Shown here piece after piece: positions 26,630 to 34,340 of a DNA stretch of 34,340 bases (within the stretch, counting starts at the first letter, position 1; each line of letters begins with the position of its first letter). The notes beneath the pieces are model-generated. The model was given only the letters and a program-made list of their open reading frames with translations, did not search any database and had not been told where the DNA came from. The translations under genes were made by a program, and so were the position numbers. The stretch is from Flavobacteriales bacterium. GTDB taxonomy: Bacteria; Bacteroidota; Bacteroidia; Flavobacteriales_D; Sanyastnellaceae. The DNA is taken from assembly GCA_030828175.1 (NCBI GenBank), contig JAURDB010000011.1:1-34340 (forward strand), written 5' to 3'.

Positions 26630-29600
26630 ATGCAATACACCATGCGCGCATTACTTCTGGTCTTCTCGGCCCTCTTGACTTTCTCACTCTCCGCACAGAC
26701 GGCCTACCTGGCAATGTTGGCGGATCCCACTGATGATGCTTCGGCACGTTTCGTGAAGATTTCCAACAACTCGGGCGCTGACCTCGACCTCACCGGTTGG
26801 TACCTGCTGCGCTGGACCAATGCCAACCTCGATCCCACCGCGTCTTCCCAGTTCGATCTGGGCGCCTATGGCACGCTGTACGACACGGGATGCCTGTATG
26901 TGGCCGCCTCTGCGACCGGCTTCGAGGCCGCATATGGCTTCGCCCCTGACCTCGTGGCGGGAACCGGCGGTTCAGCAGACGGAAACGGCGACGACCAGCT
27001 TGCCCTGTACAATGCTGCGGGTGAAATCGTGGATTTCTTCGGTGTGATTGGAGAAGATGGCACCGATACCTGTCACGAATTCGAAGACGGCTATGCCCTT
27101 CGCAACACCACTGCCCCTGACGGAGAATTCTGGAACGGGGACAATTGGACCGTCTACAGCGATGCTTCCGCCGCCACAGGATGCTTCGACCACAATGCCG
27201 GGCAAGAGCAGACTGCCGCCCAAATCGCCGCCCTCGTATCCCAATGCGTCCTGGTCGGCGTTGAAATCGGAGGCTGTACCGACGAGACGGCCACCAACTA
27301 CAACGCCAACGCCACCTTTGACGACGGAAGCTGCACCTACCCCGTTGATGTGACCATCAGTGAGATACAGCAGGACATGGGCGCCGACGACAACGGCACA
27401 TTCAATGGCCAGGTGGTCAATGTGTACGGCATCGTCACTGGCGTCTATGGCAGCAACACTTCCATCCAAGACGGAACGGGCGCATGGAGCGGCATTTTTG
27501 TCTACGTAAATGGTGGCTTGCTCGACGCCAATGGCGTTCAGGTTGCATTGGGAGACAGTGTTTTGGTCAACGGAACCGTCGGCAGTTTCAGTGGGGGCAC
27601 CCAGCTGACTTCAGCGACCGCAACCATTCTCAACAGCGGCAATGCCTTGCCTGCACCGACTGTGCTTTCTACGGCAGATGCCAACCTCGAAGAATACGAG
27701 GGCGTGCTCTGTCAGGTCACCGGTACCATCACGGGTGAACTCAACAACTTCGGCGAGTTCACCATCGACGACGGCAGCGGCAACCACACGGTCGACGACC
27801 TCGGCTACGACGGTTACACGGACCAGGGCGCCATGCTCGGCGACAGCTATCGCGTCACCGGTGCCATCAACGGCGGATTCGGCAACAGCATTGAACCCCG
27901 TGACGCAGGCGACTTCCAGAAGCTGGGTTGCACCAACCCCGCCGCCGACAACTACGACGTGGCGGCGGTCATTGATGACGACAGCTGCAACATCGTGGAC
28001 GGCGCGATTGCCATTGCTACCATTCAACAGGGGCAAGCCCTGGATCCCCCGGTGTTCAATGACTCGCTGGTCACCATCAGCGGTATCGTCACCGGTGTTT
28101 ACGGCAGCCTCTTCAGCGTTCAGCAGGGACAGGGTGCTTACAGCGGCATCTTCGGCTTCAATCCGGAAGTTGCCGTCGCAGAGGGCGACTTCGTGAGCCT
28201 GACGGGTGTGATTTCCGAGTACTTCGAGCTCACCCAGATTCAGGGCGTGGGTGGCAATCCGATCGCCACGAGCATTTTGAGCCAAGGCAACGAACTGCCC
28301 GCAGCAGAGGTTCTCGGAACGGCTGCAGTCAATATGGAGGAGTGGGAAGGCGTTCTCGTGCAGACCACGGGTGTTGTGTCTTCACCCGATCTCGGAAACG
28401 GAGAGTGGGGCATCGACGACGCTTCCGGCGAAGTGCGCGTGGACGACCGCGGCTGGGATCACCAAGCGACCGGCGAGGTCGTCATCAACGCCCAATTCCA
28501 GGTCACGGCTCCGCTTCACTACAGCTTCGGCAACTTCAAGTTGATTCCGCGCGCTGAGGCCGATGTGTTGCTATACGGCTGCACCTTGCCCAACGCCGAC
28601 AACTACACCCCGGGCTCCGACATTGACGACGGATCCTGCACGGGCAGCGAGCCTTGCGACCTCTTCTTCAGCGAGGCCGCCGAGGGTTCCTCAAACAACA
28701 AGTACATCGAGGTCTACAACCCGACCAACAGCCCGGTCAGCCTGGCGCTGTACACCATCGCCAACCAGAGCAACGGTGCCAACAATACGGACACCATTGC
28801 CCAGGAGTGGGATTACTGGAACGACATCTTCCCGACCGGTGGTTCCCTCGGCCCGGGTGAGACCTTCCTCATCGTGCACCCCTCGGCCGCACCGGAATTG
28901 CTGGACAGTGCAGACGCCACCTGGGCCTTCATGTCCAACGGAGACGATGCTGTAGGCCTGATCTACAGTGCTACCGCTTCCTTCGGCAACGGCGGAGACT
29001 GGACCCTCATCGACGCGATCGGTGAGCCCTACGGTCTTGACCCCGGTTCCGCTTGGGACGTCGCTGGAACCACCAACGGTACGCAAGACCACACCATCCG
29101 TAGAAAGTCCAATGTCTCTTACGGTAACGGTGGAGACTGGGCCGCTTCCGCCGGCACTTCTCCGGAGGACAGCGAGTGGATTGTGCTCGACAGCGACTAC
29201 GCCCTGCTCAACGGTTTGGAGGGCTACAACAGCCATGAATTCAACGGACTTTGTGCCGCCGACTCTGAAGGATGTACCGATCCGCTGGCCTTGAACTACG
29301 ATCCCAATGCCACCGTGGACGACGGCAGCTGTCTGTTCATCCCCAATGTGACCATCCAGGAGATCAACCAGGGCCTTACCTCGGGCATCGTAACGACTTC
29401 CGGTATCGTGACCGGAGTCTACCTCACGGATGACGGTTCCTTCGGCAACCAGGCGGCCTTCACCATTCAGAATGGAACCGGTGCCTTCTCCGGTTACTGG
29501 GTCCGCGGTTCGAGTGCTACGCTCGAGTCCATCGGCAACGTCATGGTGGGCGATGAAGTGGAAATCACAGGTTCACCGGACAGCTGGTTCGGCAACGATT

Positions 29601-30943
29601 ACTTCCCCAACCCGACCATCAACATCATCTCCTCAGGCAATCCGCTTCCCGCGGCAGAGGTGCTCGCTTCGGGCGATGTCAACCTCGAGGAGTGGGAGGC
29701 AGTCCTCGTTTCGGTCACTGCGGAATGCGACAACCCCGACCTCGGATTTGCTGAGTGGTCCATCAACGATGGCAGTGGGGGTGCCCGTGTGAACGACCGT
29801 GCCTACGACGCGTTCGGCGCAGGCGTGGTCGAAGCCGGTCGCACCTACCGTGTGACGGCGCCGACGGGCTATGCCTACGGCAACTGGAAGATTGAGCCCC
29901 GCGACTCTACGGACGTGGTGCGTCTCGGTTGCACCGACCCGACCTTCCCGAACTATTGGTCCCTCGCCAACGAGGACGATGGCAGCTGTGCCAACATCCC
30001 CGGTTGCACGGACCCCGCTGCGGACAACTACAACCCCGCCGCGACCTCCGATGACGGCAGCTGTGTGATCACGGGCTGTACCGACGCTACGGCGTTGAAC
30101 TACAACCCCAACGCCACGGTGGAAGACAACACCACCTGCTACTACACGTTGCCGAACATCATCGTCAACGAGATCCACTACAATCCTTGTGACAACCAGG
30201 GTGGGGACTTCGATTGGGAGTTCGTCGAGTTCTACAATGCCGGTGACGAAGCCGACATCAGCGGATACGAAGTGTGGTTCGCCTTCTCCGACCCCACGTC
30301 CATCTCCTTGGCGATGACCTTCCCCGAAGGCACCATCATCCCGGCGGACAGCTACTTCCTTGTGGTGCCGGGCCTCGTTGCCCTGTCCAACTATGAGGCC
30401 ATGGGCATCACCACCTTCCTCATGGACAACGGCAACTGGGGCAACAGCGCCGGAACGGCCCAGCTCCAGGACGCCTATGGCAACATCGTGGATGCGGTCA
30501 CCTACGACGATGCAGCACCATGGCCCTCGCAGGAAATCAGCGTGCTCGGCAACGTGCTCGCAGCGAGCCCCGATGGAGGATGTGCTTCCCTCGAGCTCAT
30601 CATGACCGATTTGAACAACGACGACCCCGACAACTGGCAGGCCAGCTGGGTGGACAACGGCACCCCGGGTGCGGCCAACAGTTCGGCCTTCGGCTGCACG
30701 GACGGTGGGGCTTGCAACTACGATGCGGTCGCCCTCTTCGACGACGCCAGCTGCACGTACGACTGCATCGGATGTACCTACGAAGGGGCCAGCAACTATG
30801 ACGAGACGGCAACCATCGACGATGGCAGTTGCAGCCTCGACCTTGTCAACCCCTGCCCGACCGACCTCAACGGCGACGGCACGACCTCGGTGAGCGACCT
30901 GCTCATCCTGCTCGGTGCCTTCGCTACGGACTGCGCAGAGTAA
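26630..30943 (+). CDS. Large secreted mosaic protein: three lamin-tail-like domains, three OB-fold-like segments, nine GCTD-type repeats, dockerin-like C-terminal segment
   Basis: Signal peptide MRALLLVFSALLTFSLSAQT; LTD-like segments (ARFVKISNNSGADLDLTGWYLL; NNKYIEVYNPTNSPVSLALYTI; WEFVEFYNAGDEADISGYEV); three GIVTGVY-containing segments; repeated GCTDxxAxNYxxxAxxDDGSC; ends DLNGDGTTSVSDLLILLGAFATDCAE. Confidence 0.88.
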   Translation: MQYTMRALLLVFSALLTFSLSAQTAYLAMLADPTDDASARFVKISNNSGADLDLTGWYLLRWTNANLDPTASSQFDLGAYGTLYDTGCLYVAASATGFEAAYGFAPDLVAGTGGSADGNGDDQLALYNAAGEIVDFFGVIGEDGTDTCHEFEDGYALRNTTAPDGEFWNGDNWTVYSDASAATGCFDHNAGQEQTAAQIAALVSQCVLVGVEIGGCTDETATNYNANATFDDGSCTYPVDVTISEIQQDMGADDNGTFNGQVVNVYGIVTGVYGSNTSIQDGTGAWSGIFVYVNGGLLDANGVQVALGDSVLVNGTVGSFSGGTQLTSATATILNSGNALPAPTVLSTADANLEEYEGVLCQVTGTITGELNNFGEFTIDDGSGNHTVDDLGYDGYTDQGAMLGDSYRVTGAINGGFGNSIEPRDAGDFQKLGCTNPAADNYDVAAVIDDDSCNIVDGAIAIATIQQGQALDPPVFNDSLVTISGIVTGVYGSLFSVQQGQGAYSGIFGFNPEVAVAEGDFVSLTGVISEYFELTQIQGVGGNPIATSILSQGNELPAAEVLGTAAVNMEEWEGVLVQTTGVVSSPDLGNGEWGIDDASGEVRVDDRGWDHQATGEVVINAQFQVTAPLHYSFGNFKLIPRAEADVLLYGCTLPNADNYTPGSDIDDGSCTGSEPCDLFFSEAAEGSSNNKYIEVYNPTNSPVSLALYTIANQSNGANNTDTIAQEWDYWNDIFPTGGSLGPGETFLIVHPSAAPELLDSADATWAFMSNGDDAVGLIYSATASFGNGGDWTLIDAIGEPYGLDPGSAWDVAGTTNGTQDHTIRRKSNVSYGNGGDWAASAGTSPEDSEWIVLDSDYALLNGLEGYNSHEFNGLCAADSEGCTDPLALNYDPNATVDDGSCLFIPNVTIQEINQGLTSGIVTTSGIVTGVYLTDDGSFGNQAAFTIQNGTGAFSGYWVRGSSATLESIGNVMVGDEVEITGSPDSWFGNDYFPNPTINIISSGNPLPAAEVLASGDVNLEEWEAVLVSVTAECDNPDLGFAEWSINDGSGGARVNDRAYDAFGAGVVEAGRTYRVTAPTGYAYGNWKIEPRDSTDVVRLGCTDPTFPNYWSLANEDDGSCANIPGCTDPAADNYNPAATSDDGSCVITGCTDATALNYNPNATVEDNTTCYYTLPNIIVNEIHYNPCDNQGGDFDWEFVEFYNAGDEADISGYEVWFAFSDPTSISLAMTFPEGTIIPADSYFLVVPGLVALSNYEAMGITTFLMDNGNWGNSAGTAQLQDAYGNIVDAVTYDDAAPWPSQEISVLGNVLAASPDGGCASLELIMTDLNNDDPDNWQASWVDNGTPGAANSSAFGCTDGGACNYDAVALFDDASCTYDCIGCTYEGASNYDETATIDDGSCSLDLVNPCPTDLNGDGTTSVSDLLILLGAFATDCAE
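27272..30832 (+). repeat. Nine dispersed copies of an approximately 21-aa GCTDxxAxNYxxxAxxDDGSC repeat
   Basis: Copies at 27272-27334, 27926-27988, 28577-28639, 29270-29332, 29927-29989, 30002-30064, 30074-30139 (22 aa), 30692-30754 and 30770-30832. Confidence 0.9.
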
Positions 30944-30965
30944 TCGAAATCAGCCCAGAATACGG

Positions 30966-30999
30966 AAAGGCGGTGCACTGTGCATCGCCTTTCTTTTTT
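30966..30999 (+). terminator. Rho-independent terminator after the secreted-protein gene
   Basis: AAAGGCGGTGCA-CTG-TGCATCGCCTTT (12-bp stem with one G-T wobble), then CTTTTTT. Confidence 0.85.
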
Positions 31000-31028
31000 C
31001 GGAAATTCGCGCACCACGGCCACCTTTT

Positions 31029-32714
31029 ATGATCAGCCTTCTCCAAGTCTTGAACCTCCTGGGCGCATTGGGCCTCTTCATCTACGGCATGGTCGTGATG
31101 AGCGAGGCCATCCAGCGCCTCACAGGAGACCGCATGAGAAGGGCGGTGGGAAGGGTGACCCGCAAGCCGGAGCGGGCATACCTCGCGGGGCTTTCCCTTA
31201 CAGGCATCCTCCAATCGAGCAGCGCCATCTCGGTCATCGCAGTGAGCTTTGTCCAGGTGGGATTGCTGCGGTTGTCCGAGGCTTTCTTCTTCCTTTTGGG
31301 CGCCAATGTGGGTACGACGGTCACGGGTTGGCTCGTGGCCCTCACCTTGAGCAAGCCTTCTCTGGGCAGCCTCGCGTTGCCCTTGTTGACCCTGGCGTTG
31401 CCACTGTTGTTTTTTCGGCGTCGCAGAACGCGATCGTTGGGAGAAGCCATCATCGGCTTTGCCTTGATGTTCGTGGGACTGGGATTGCTCAAGGCCGGGG
31501 TTCCACCGATAACGGAAGCGGGCATGGCGGAGTTCTTGGACTTCATCAACGTGGGAGGCGTTGGAACTGTCCTCGGCGCAGTGGGCATAGGAGTGCTGGC
31601 CACCGCGGCATTGCAGAGTTCGTCGGCCGTACTCGCCTTGATCATCACCCTCGCAGCAGGCGGCATCGTCACCGAGACGATAGGAGCGGCCGTGGTTCTG
31701 GGGGCCAACATTGGCACCACTTCCACGGCCGTGTTGGCATCGCTCGTGCTCGGTAGGGAAGCGCGCAGGGCAGCGATGGCTCACGTTCTCATCAACCTAC
31801 TCGGTGCCATCCTGTTTTTGCCAGTGCTGACCCCTGCCTTGCATATGGTGCATTGGTTTCTGGAGCCCGGTGGTGATTTCATTGCGGATGTGGCCATCGT
31901 GCTGGCCTTGTTTCATACAATGTTCAACCTATTGGTAACCAGCATTTTTGGACTCTTCCCACGCCCTTTGCTTTGGCTGACCCGAAGGCTGATTCCGGGA
32001 GAAGGTGGACGCGAGTTTCGGACCCCCGTGGTGACCGTCAGTGCCATGGATGCCCCTGAATTACAGGTGCTCGAGGCCCAGCGCGAGGCCGAACATCATC
32101 ACGAGTTGAGCATTCGGATGATCCAAGGTTTGGTGAAAGTCATGAGCATTACAGATGCCATAAAGCGCCAGAGGGAGGAGGAGCGCCTGAAGGAACTGAA
32201 GATGTTGAGCGGACGGTATGAATCGGAGGTCAAGACGTTTCTCGAGCGGCTGGCGCGCAGCAAGACATCCGGCGCTACGTATCGTCAAGTGCAGTTTTTG
32301 CTTGAGTGGTGCACCGACATAGGGCAAACGGTTGAACTGATGCACGACTTCTTGGAGGTTCAGATGGAGCGGGAGCGCAATGAGGTCTTTTTTGCACCCA
32401 AGCAGAGGGCGAGATTGGTAGCCATGCTGGAAGAACTGCGTCAGGGCTTGGATGCCATGGCGGGGATGAATCATCCGGCACAACAGGGCAAGATTGTCAT
32501 CCGAGAACAGATCAGTCGCGTCGAACGTCACCTTGCAAGCGCCACGATTCTCCGGGAGCAAATGCGGACAAAACACCTCGAGGATTCCAGAAGAGGTCGG
32601 TATTCCGTCGAAAGCGGCAGAACATTCAATGAAATGGCCAACTTGTTGGAAGAGATAGGATTGCGAATGGGAATCCTCGTCTCGAAATACGAGATGATTT
32701 TCAGGGCTTCGTAA
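31029..32714 (+). CDS. Na/Pi cotransporter family protein with C-terminal PhoU-like region
   Basis: MISLLQVLNLLGALGLFIYGMVVMSEAIQRLTGDRMRRAV...GILQSSSAISVIAVSFVQVGLL, GANVGTTVTGW, ALQSSSAVLALIITLAAGG, GANIGTTSTAVLASL (duplicated QSSS motifs); helical C-terminal region. Start trimmed from 30915. Confidence 0.94.
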   Translation: MISLLQVLNLLGALGLFIYGMVVMSEAIQRLTGDRMRRAVGRVTRKPERAYLAGLSLTGILQSSSAISVIAVSFVQVGLLRLSEAFFFLLGANVGTTVTGWLVALTLSKPSLGSLALPLLTLALPLLFFRRRRTRSLGEAIIGFALMFVGLGLLKAGVPPITEAGMAEFLDFINVGGVGTVLGAVGIGVLATAALQSSSAVLALIITLAAGGIVTETIGAAVVLGANIGTTSTAVLASLVLGREARRAAMAHVLINLLGAILFLPVLTPALHMVHWFLEPGGDFIADVAIVLALFHTMFNLLVTSIFGLFPRPLLWLTRRLIPGEGGREFRTPVVTVSAMDAPELQVLEAQREAEHHHELSIRMIQGLVKVMSITDAIKRQREEERLKELKMLSGRYESEVKTFLERLARSKTSGATYRQVQFLLEWCTDIGQTVELMHDFLEVQMERERNEVFFAPKQRARLVAMLEELRQGLDAMAGMNHPAQQGKIVIREQISRVERHLASATILREQMRTKHLEDSRRGRYSVESGRTFNEMANLLEEIGLRMGILVSKYEMIFRAS

Positions 32715-33219
32715 CCAGGGCCGTCAGGAGCGTGTCGCTCGATTGGAGGTCCCGGTCCACGATGTGCACCGCAAAGCGAAGTGTATCCCAATCCGAAGTG
32801 AGGAAATATCGGGGCTCCAGGGCCACGGTGATGGTTCCACGTTGCGCCTTGTTTTGTCCGGTTGGGGCAATCAGGGGCGCTCGGTAATGGAAAGGGACTT
32901 GCCCGAGCTCAGGGTTCAGTTCAATGGTTACCCATTGGTCATCCCTCCATTCTTGGTAGGTACAGAAAACGTTGTGATGGAAAGGACAGGACGGACAGAA
33001 GGCCTCGGTGGTATCGGACTGCTCCAATCCGAAGTTTCCATCGCCATCCTCGAATCCCAGCAGAAGTGTTCCGGATTCTCCTTCAGTAATCAGGTCAATG
33101 GAGGTGAGTCTCGGTTCGGGTGGCAAGGAGACGGGAGGTTCGCAAGCCGAGAACAGCAAGGCCAACACCAAGACAACAAAACCACCATTGGGTAAGATGC
33201 AATTCAAATCCTTGCTCAC
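32701..33219 (-). CDS. Putative lipoprotein
   Basis: GTG start; GGFVVLVLALLFSACEPP has lipobox LFSAC; 172 aa. The 3' end overlaps the Na/Pi transporter gene by 14 bp. Confidence 0.75.
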   Translation of the reverse strand: MSKDLNCILPNGGFVVLVLALLFSACEPPVSLPPEPRLTSIDLITEGESGTLLLGFEDGDGNFGLEQSDTTEAFCPSCPFHHNVFCTYQEWRDDQWVTIELNPELGQVPFHYRAPLIAPTGQNKAQRGTITVALEPRYFLTSDWDTLRFAVHIVDRDLQSSDTLLTALVTKP

Positions 33220-33223
33220 GGTG

Positions 33224-33231
33224 GGAAATTA
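33224..33231 (-). promoter_or_regulatory. Candidate -7-like element TAATTTCC upstream of the lipoprotein gene
   Basis: Minus strand TAATTTCC-CACC-GTG; same spacing to the start codon as the other TAnnTTTC-type sites. Confidence 0.25.
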
Positions 33232-33249
33232 AGCCGCAATTTGCACCGG

Positions 33250-34340
33250 ATGTCAGACCGGGATTTCCCTTTGGATGATGTTGGGAGTCCAATGGGCTCC
33301 GAAGCGGGCAAGGCTTTGTGGAACCGGGTGGCGGATTTCATACTCGGCGGAGTCAAGGATTCCTTCGAAGGACTGGCATGGGACGTATTCCGTTTTCAAT
33401 ACGAGAACAACCCTATCTATCGTCAGTGGTGTCTTCACCTGGGTTGGAATGCGGAAAGATTGAGTGCCCCGGCCGATTGGCAGACCATTCCAGCCATGCC
33501 CGTCGAGGCGTTCAAATGGACAGACGTGCGCACCGAGGGTGTTGCGGATGTTTCCCCACCGCTTCACTTTCGCACCAGTGGAACCACAGGGGCCCAAGCC
33601 GGTATTCACCATGTTTTCACACCTGAATTGTACCGGCTTTCTGTGGTCCAGGGGTTTCGCTCGCAATTCGGTTCGCCAAGTGAGAAGGGGGCAGTGGTGC
33701 TCGGGTTGCTGCCTGGATATCTGGAACGACCCGACAGCAGTTTGGTCCACATGGTTCGCATGCTCAGGGAAGCAGGGTGGATGGAAGCAGGTGGAACGCT
33801 GGACGGTGGATTTTATCTCCGCGATTTCGAGGGGTTGTTCCGGGCGATGGAAGAGACCATGGAAGCCGGCCGCAAAGTGGTATTGATTGGGGTGACATGG
33901 GCGCTGGTGGACGCGGCGGAGGCATGGCGTCAATCCGGGCGCCTTCCCATGGGGAATCGGGCGCAGGTCTGTGTGACCGGTGGAATGAAGGGCAGGCGGG
34001 AAGAGTGGGTGGCGGAACGCGTCAGGTACACCTTGAAGACAGGGTTTGGCTTGGAGTCGGTCGGCGGCGAGTACGGCATGACCGAGTTGCTGAGTCAGGC
34101 ATGGTCCACCGAGAATGGAGTTTATCGGGCTCCCCCGTGGATGCGCATTCGGTTGCGTAGAACAGATGATCCGCTCTCGTTGGAGCCATCAGGGGCCACT
34201 GGGGGTGTAGATGTCGTAGACCTTGCGAACCTGGGCAGCTGCGCTTATTTGTCCACCCAGGATTTGGCCCGTCCATGCGGCCCTCATTCCGATGGTACAT
34301 CCTTTGAATTGCTGGGCAGATTCGACCGATCCGAGGTGAG
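33250..34340 (+). CDS. LuxE-like acyl-protein synthetase/acyl-adenylate-forming family protein, 3' truncated by the window
   Basis: Open from ATG 33250 to the window edge: MSDRDFPLDDVGSPMGSEAGKALWNRVADFIL...IPAMPVEAFKWTDVRTE...LHFRTSGTTGAQAGIHHVF...VCVTGGMKGRREEWV...GGEYGMTELLSQAW. Absent from the ORF track because no stop is present. Confidence 0.82.
   Translation, partial: MSDRDFPLDDVGSPMGSEAGKALWNRVADFILGGVKDSFEGLAWDVFRFQYENNPIYRQWCLHLGWNAERLSAPADWQTIPAMPVEAFKWTDVRTEGVADVSPPLHFRTSGTTGAQAGIHHVFTPELYRLSVVQGFRSQFGSPSEKGAVVLGLLPGYLERPDSSLVHMVRMLREAGWMEAGGTLDGGFYLRDFEGLFRAMEETMEAGRKVVLIGVTWALVDAAEAWRQSGRLPMGNRAQVCVTGGMKGRREEWVAERVRYTLKTGFGLESVGGEYGMTELLSQAWSTENGVYRAPPWMRIRLRRTDDPLSLEPSGATGGVDVVDLANLGSCAYLSTQDLARPCGPHSDGTSFELLGRFDRSEV

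Noticed and set aside
27611-28285. 224-aa Val/Ala-rich minus-strand ORF
   Set aside because: Antisense to the secreted LTD/OB protein; arises from Asp/Thr/Asn-rich codons (GAC/ACC/AAC) on the sense strand.
28691-29236. 181-aa minus-strand ORF
   Set aside because: Same shadow-ORF effect within the secreted-protein gene.
27272-30832. Repeated short units as a possible CRISPR array
   Set aside because: The repeats are in-frame protein repeats, irregularly spaced and diverged at DNA level; no identical direct repeats.
30924-31784. 286-aa minus-strand ORF
   Set aside because: Antisense to the Na/Pi cotransporter and spans the terminator; not plausible coding sequence.

Overview
The window is a gene-dense chromosomal segment that reads as Bacteroidota, probably a relatively high-GC, gliding/T9SS-type Flavobacteriales relative. 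That placement is inferred from gene content, not searched. Left to right it contains: a partial secreted protein and coaX; a single in-frame ORF carrying both GldE and GldD; ssb and mutY; HU, a TPR protein, a 30-aa COX24/mS38-like basic protein (missing from the ORF track) and RNase G; an HD phosphohydrolase; porX, tsaE and alanine dehydrogenase; mutS-clpX-clpP-tig on the minus strand, with a tRNA-Leu(UAG) upstream; a two-gene Trp-rich envelope unit; an EF-P with an atypical loop plus a SpoIIE/PP2C phosphatase; an O-antigen-ligase/Wzz pair; a GT4 glycosyltransferase plus rnhB; a large secreted lamin-tail/OB-fold/GCTD-repeat protein with a terminator; a Na/Pi cotransporter; a lipoprotein; and a truncated LuxE-like acyl-protein synthetase. 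Most of the window is ordinary housekeeping sequence. The best leads are the GldE-GldD fusion with an internal lipobox, the mosaic LTD/OB secreted protein that lacks a recognisable catalytic domain, the EF-P TARG loop, and a recurring TAnnTTTC(G/C) motif a few nt upstream of start codons. No CRISPR array, rRNA, transposon or obvious defence system was seen.
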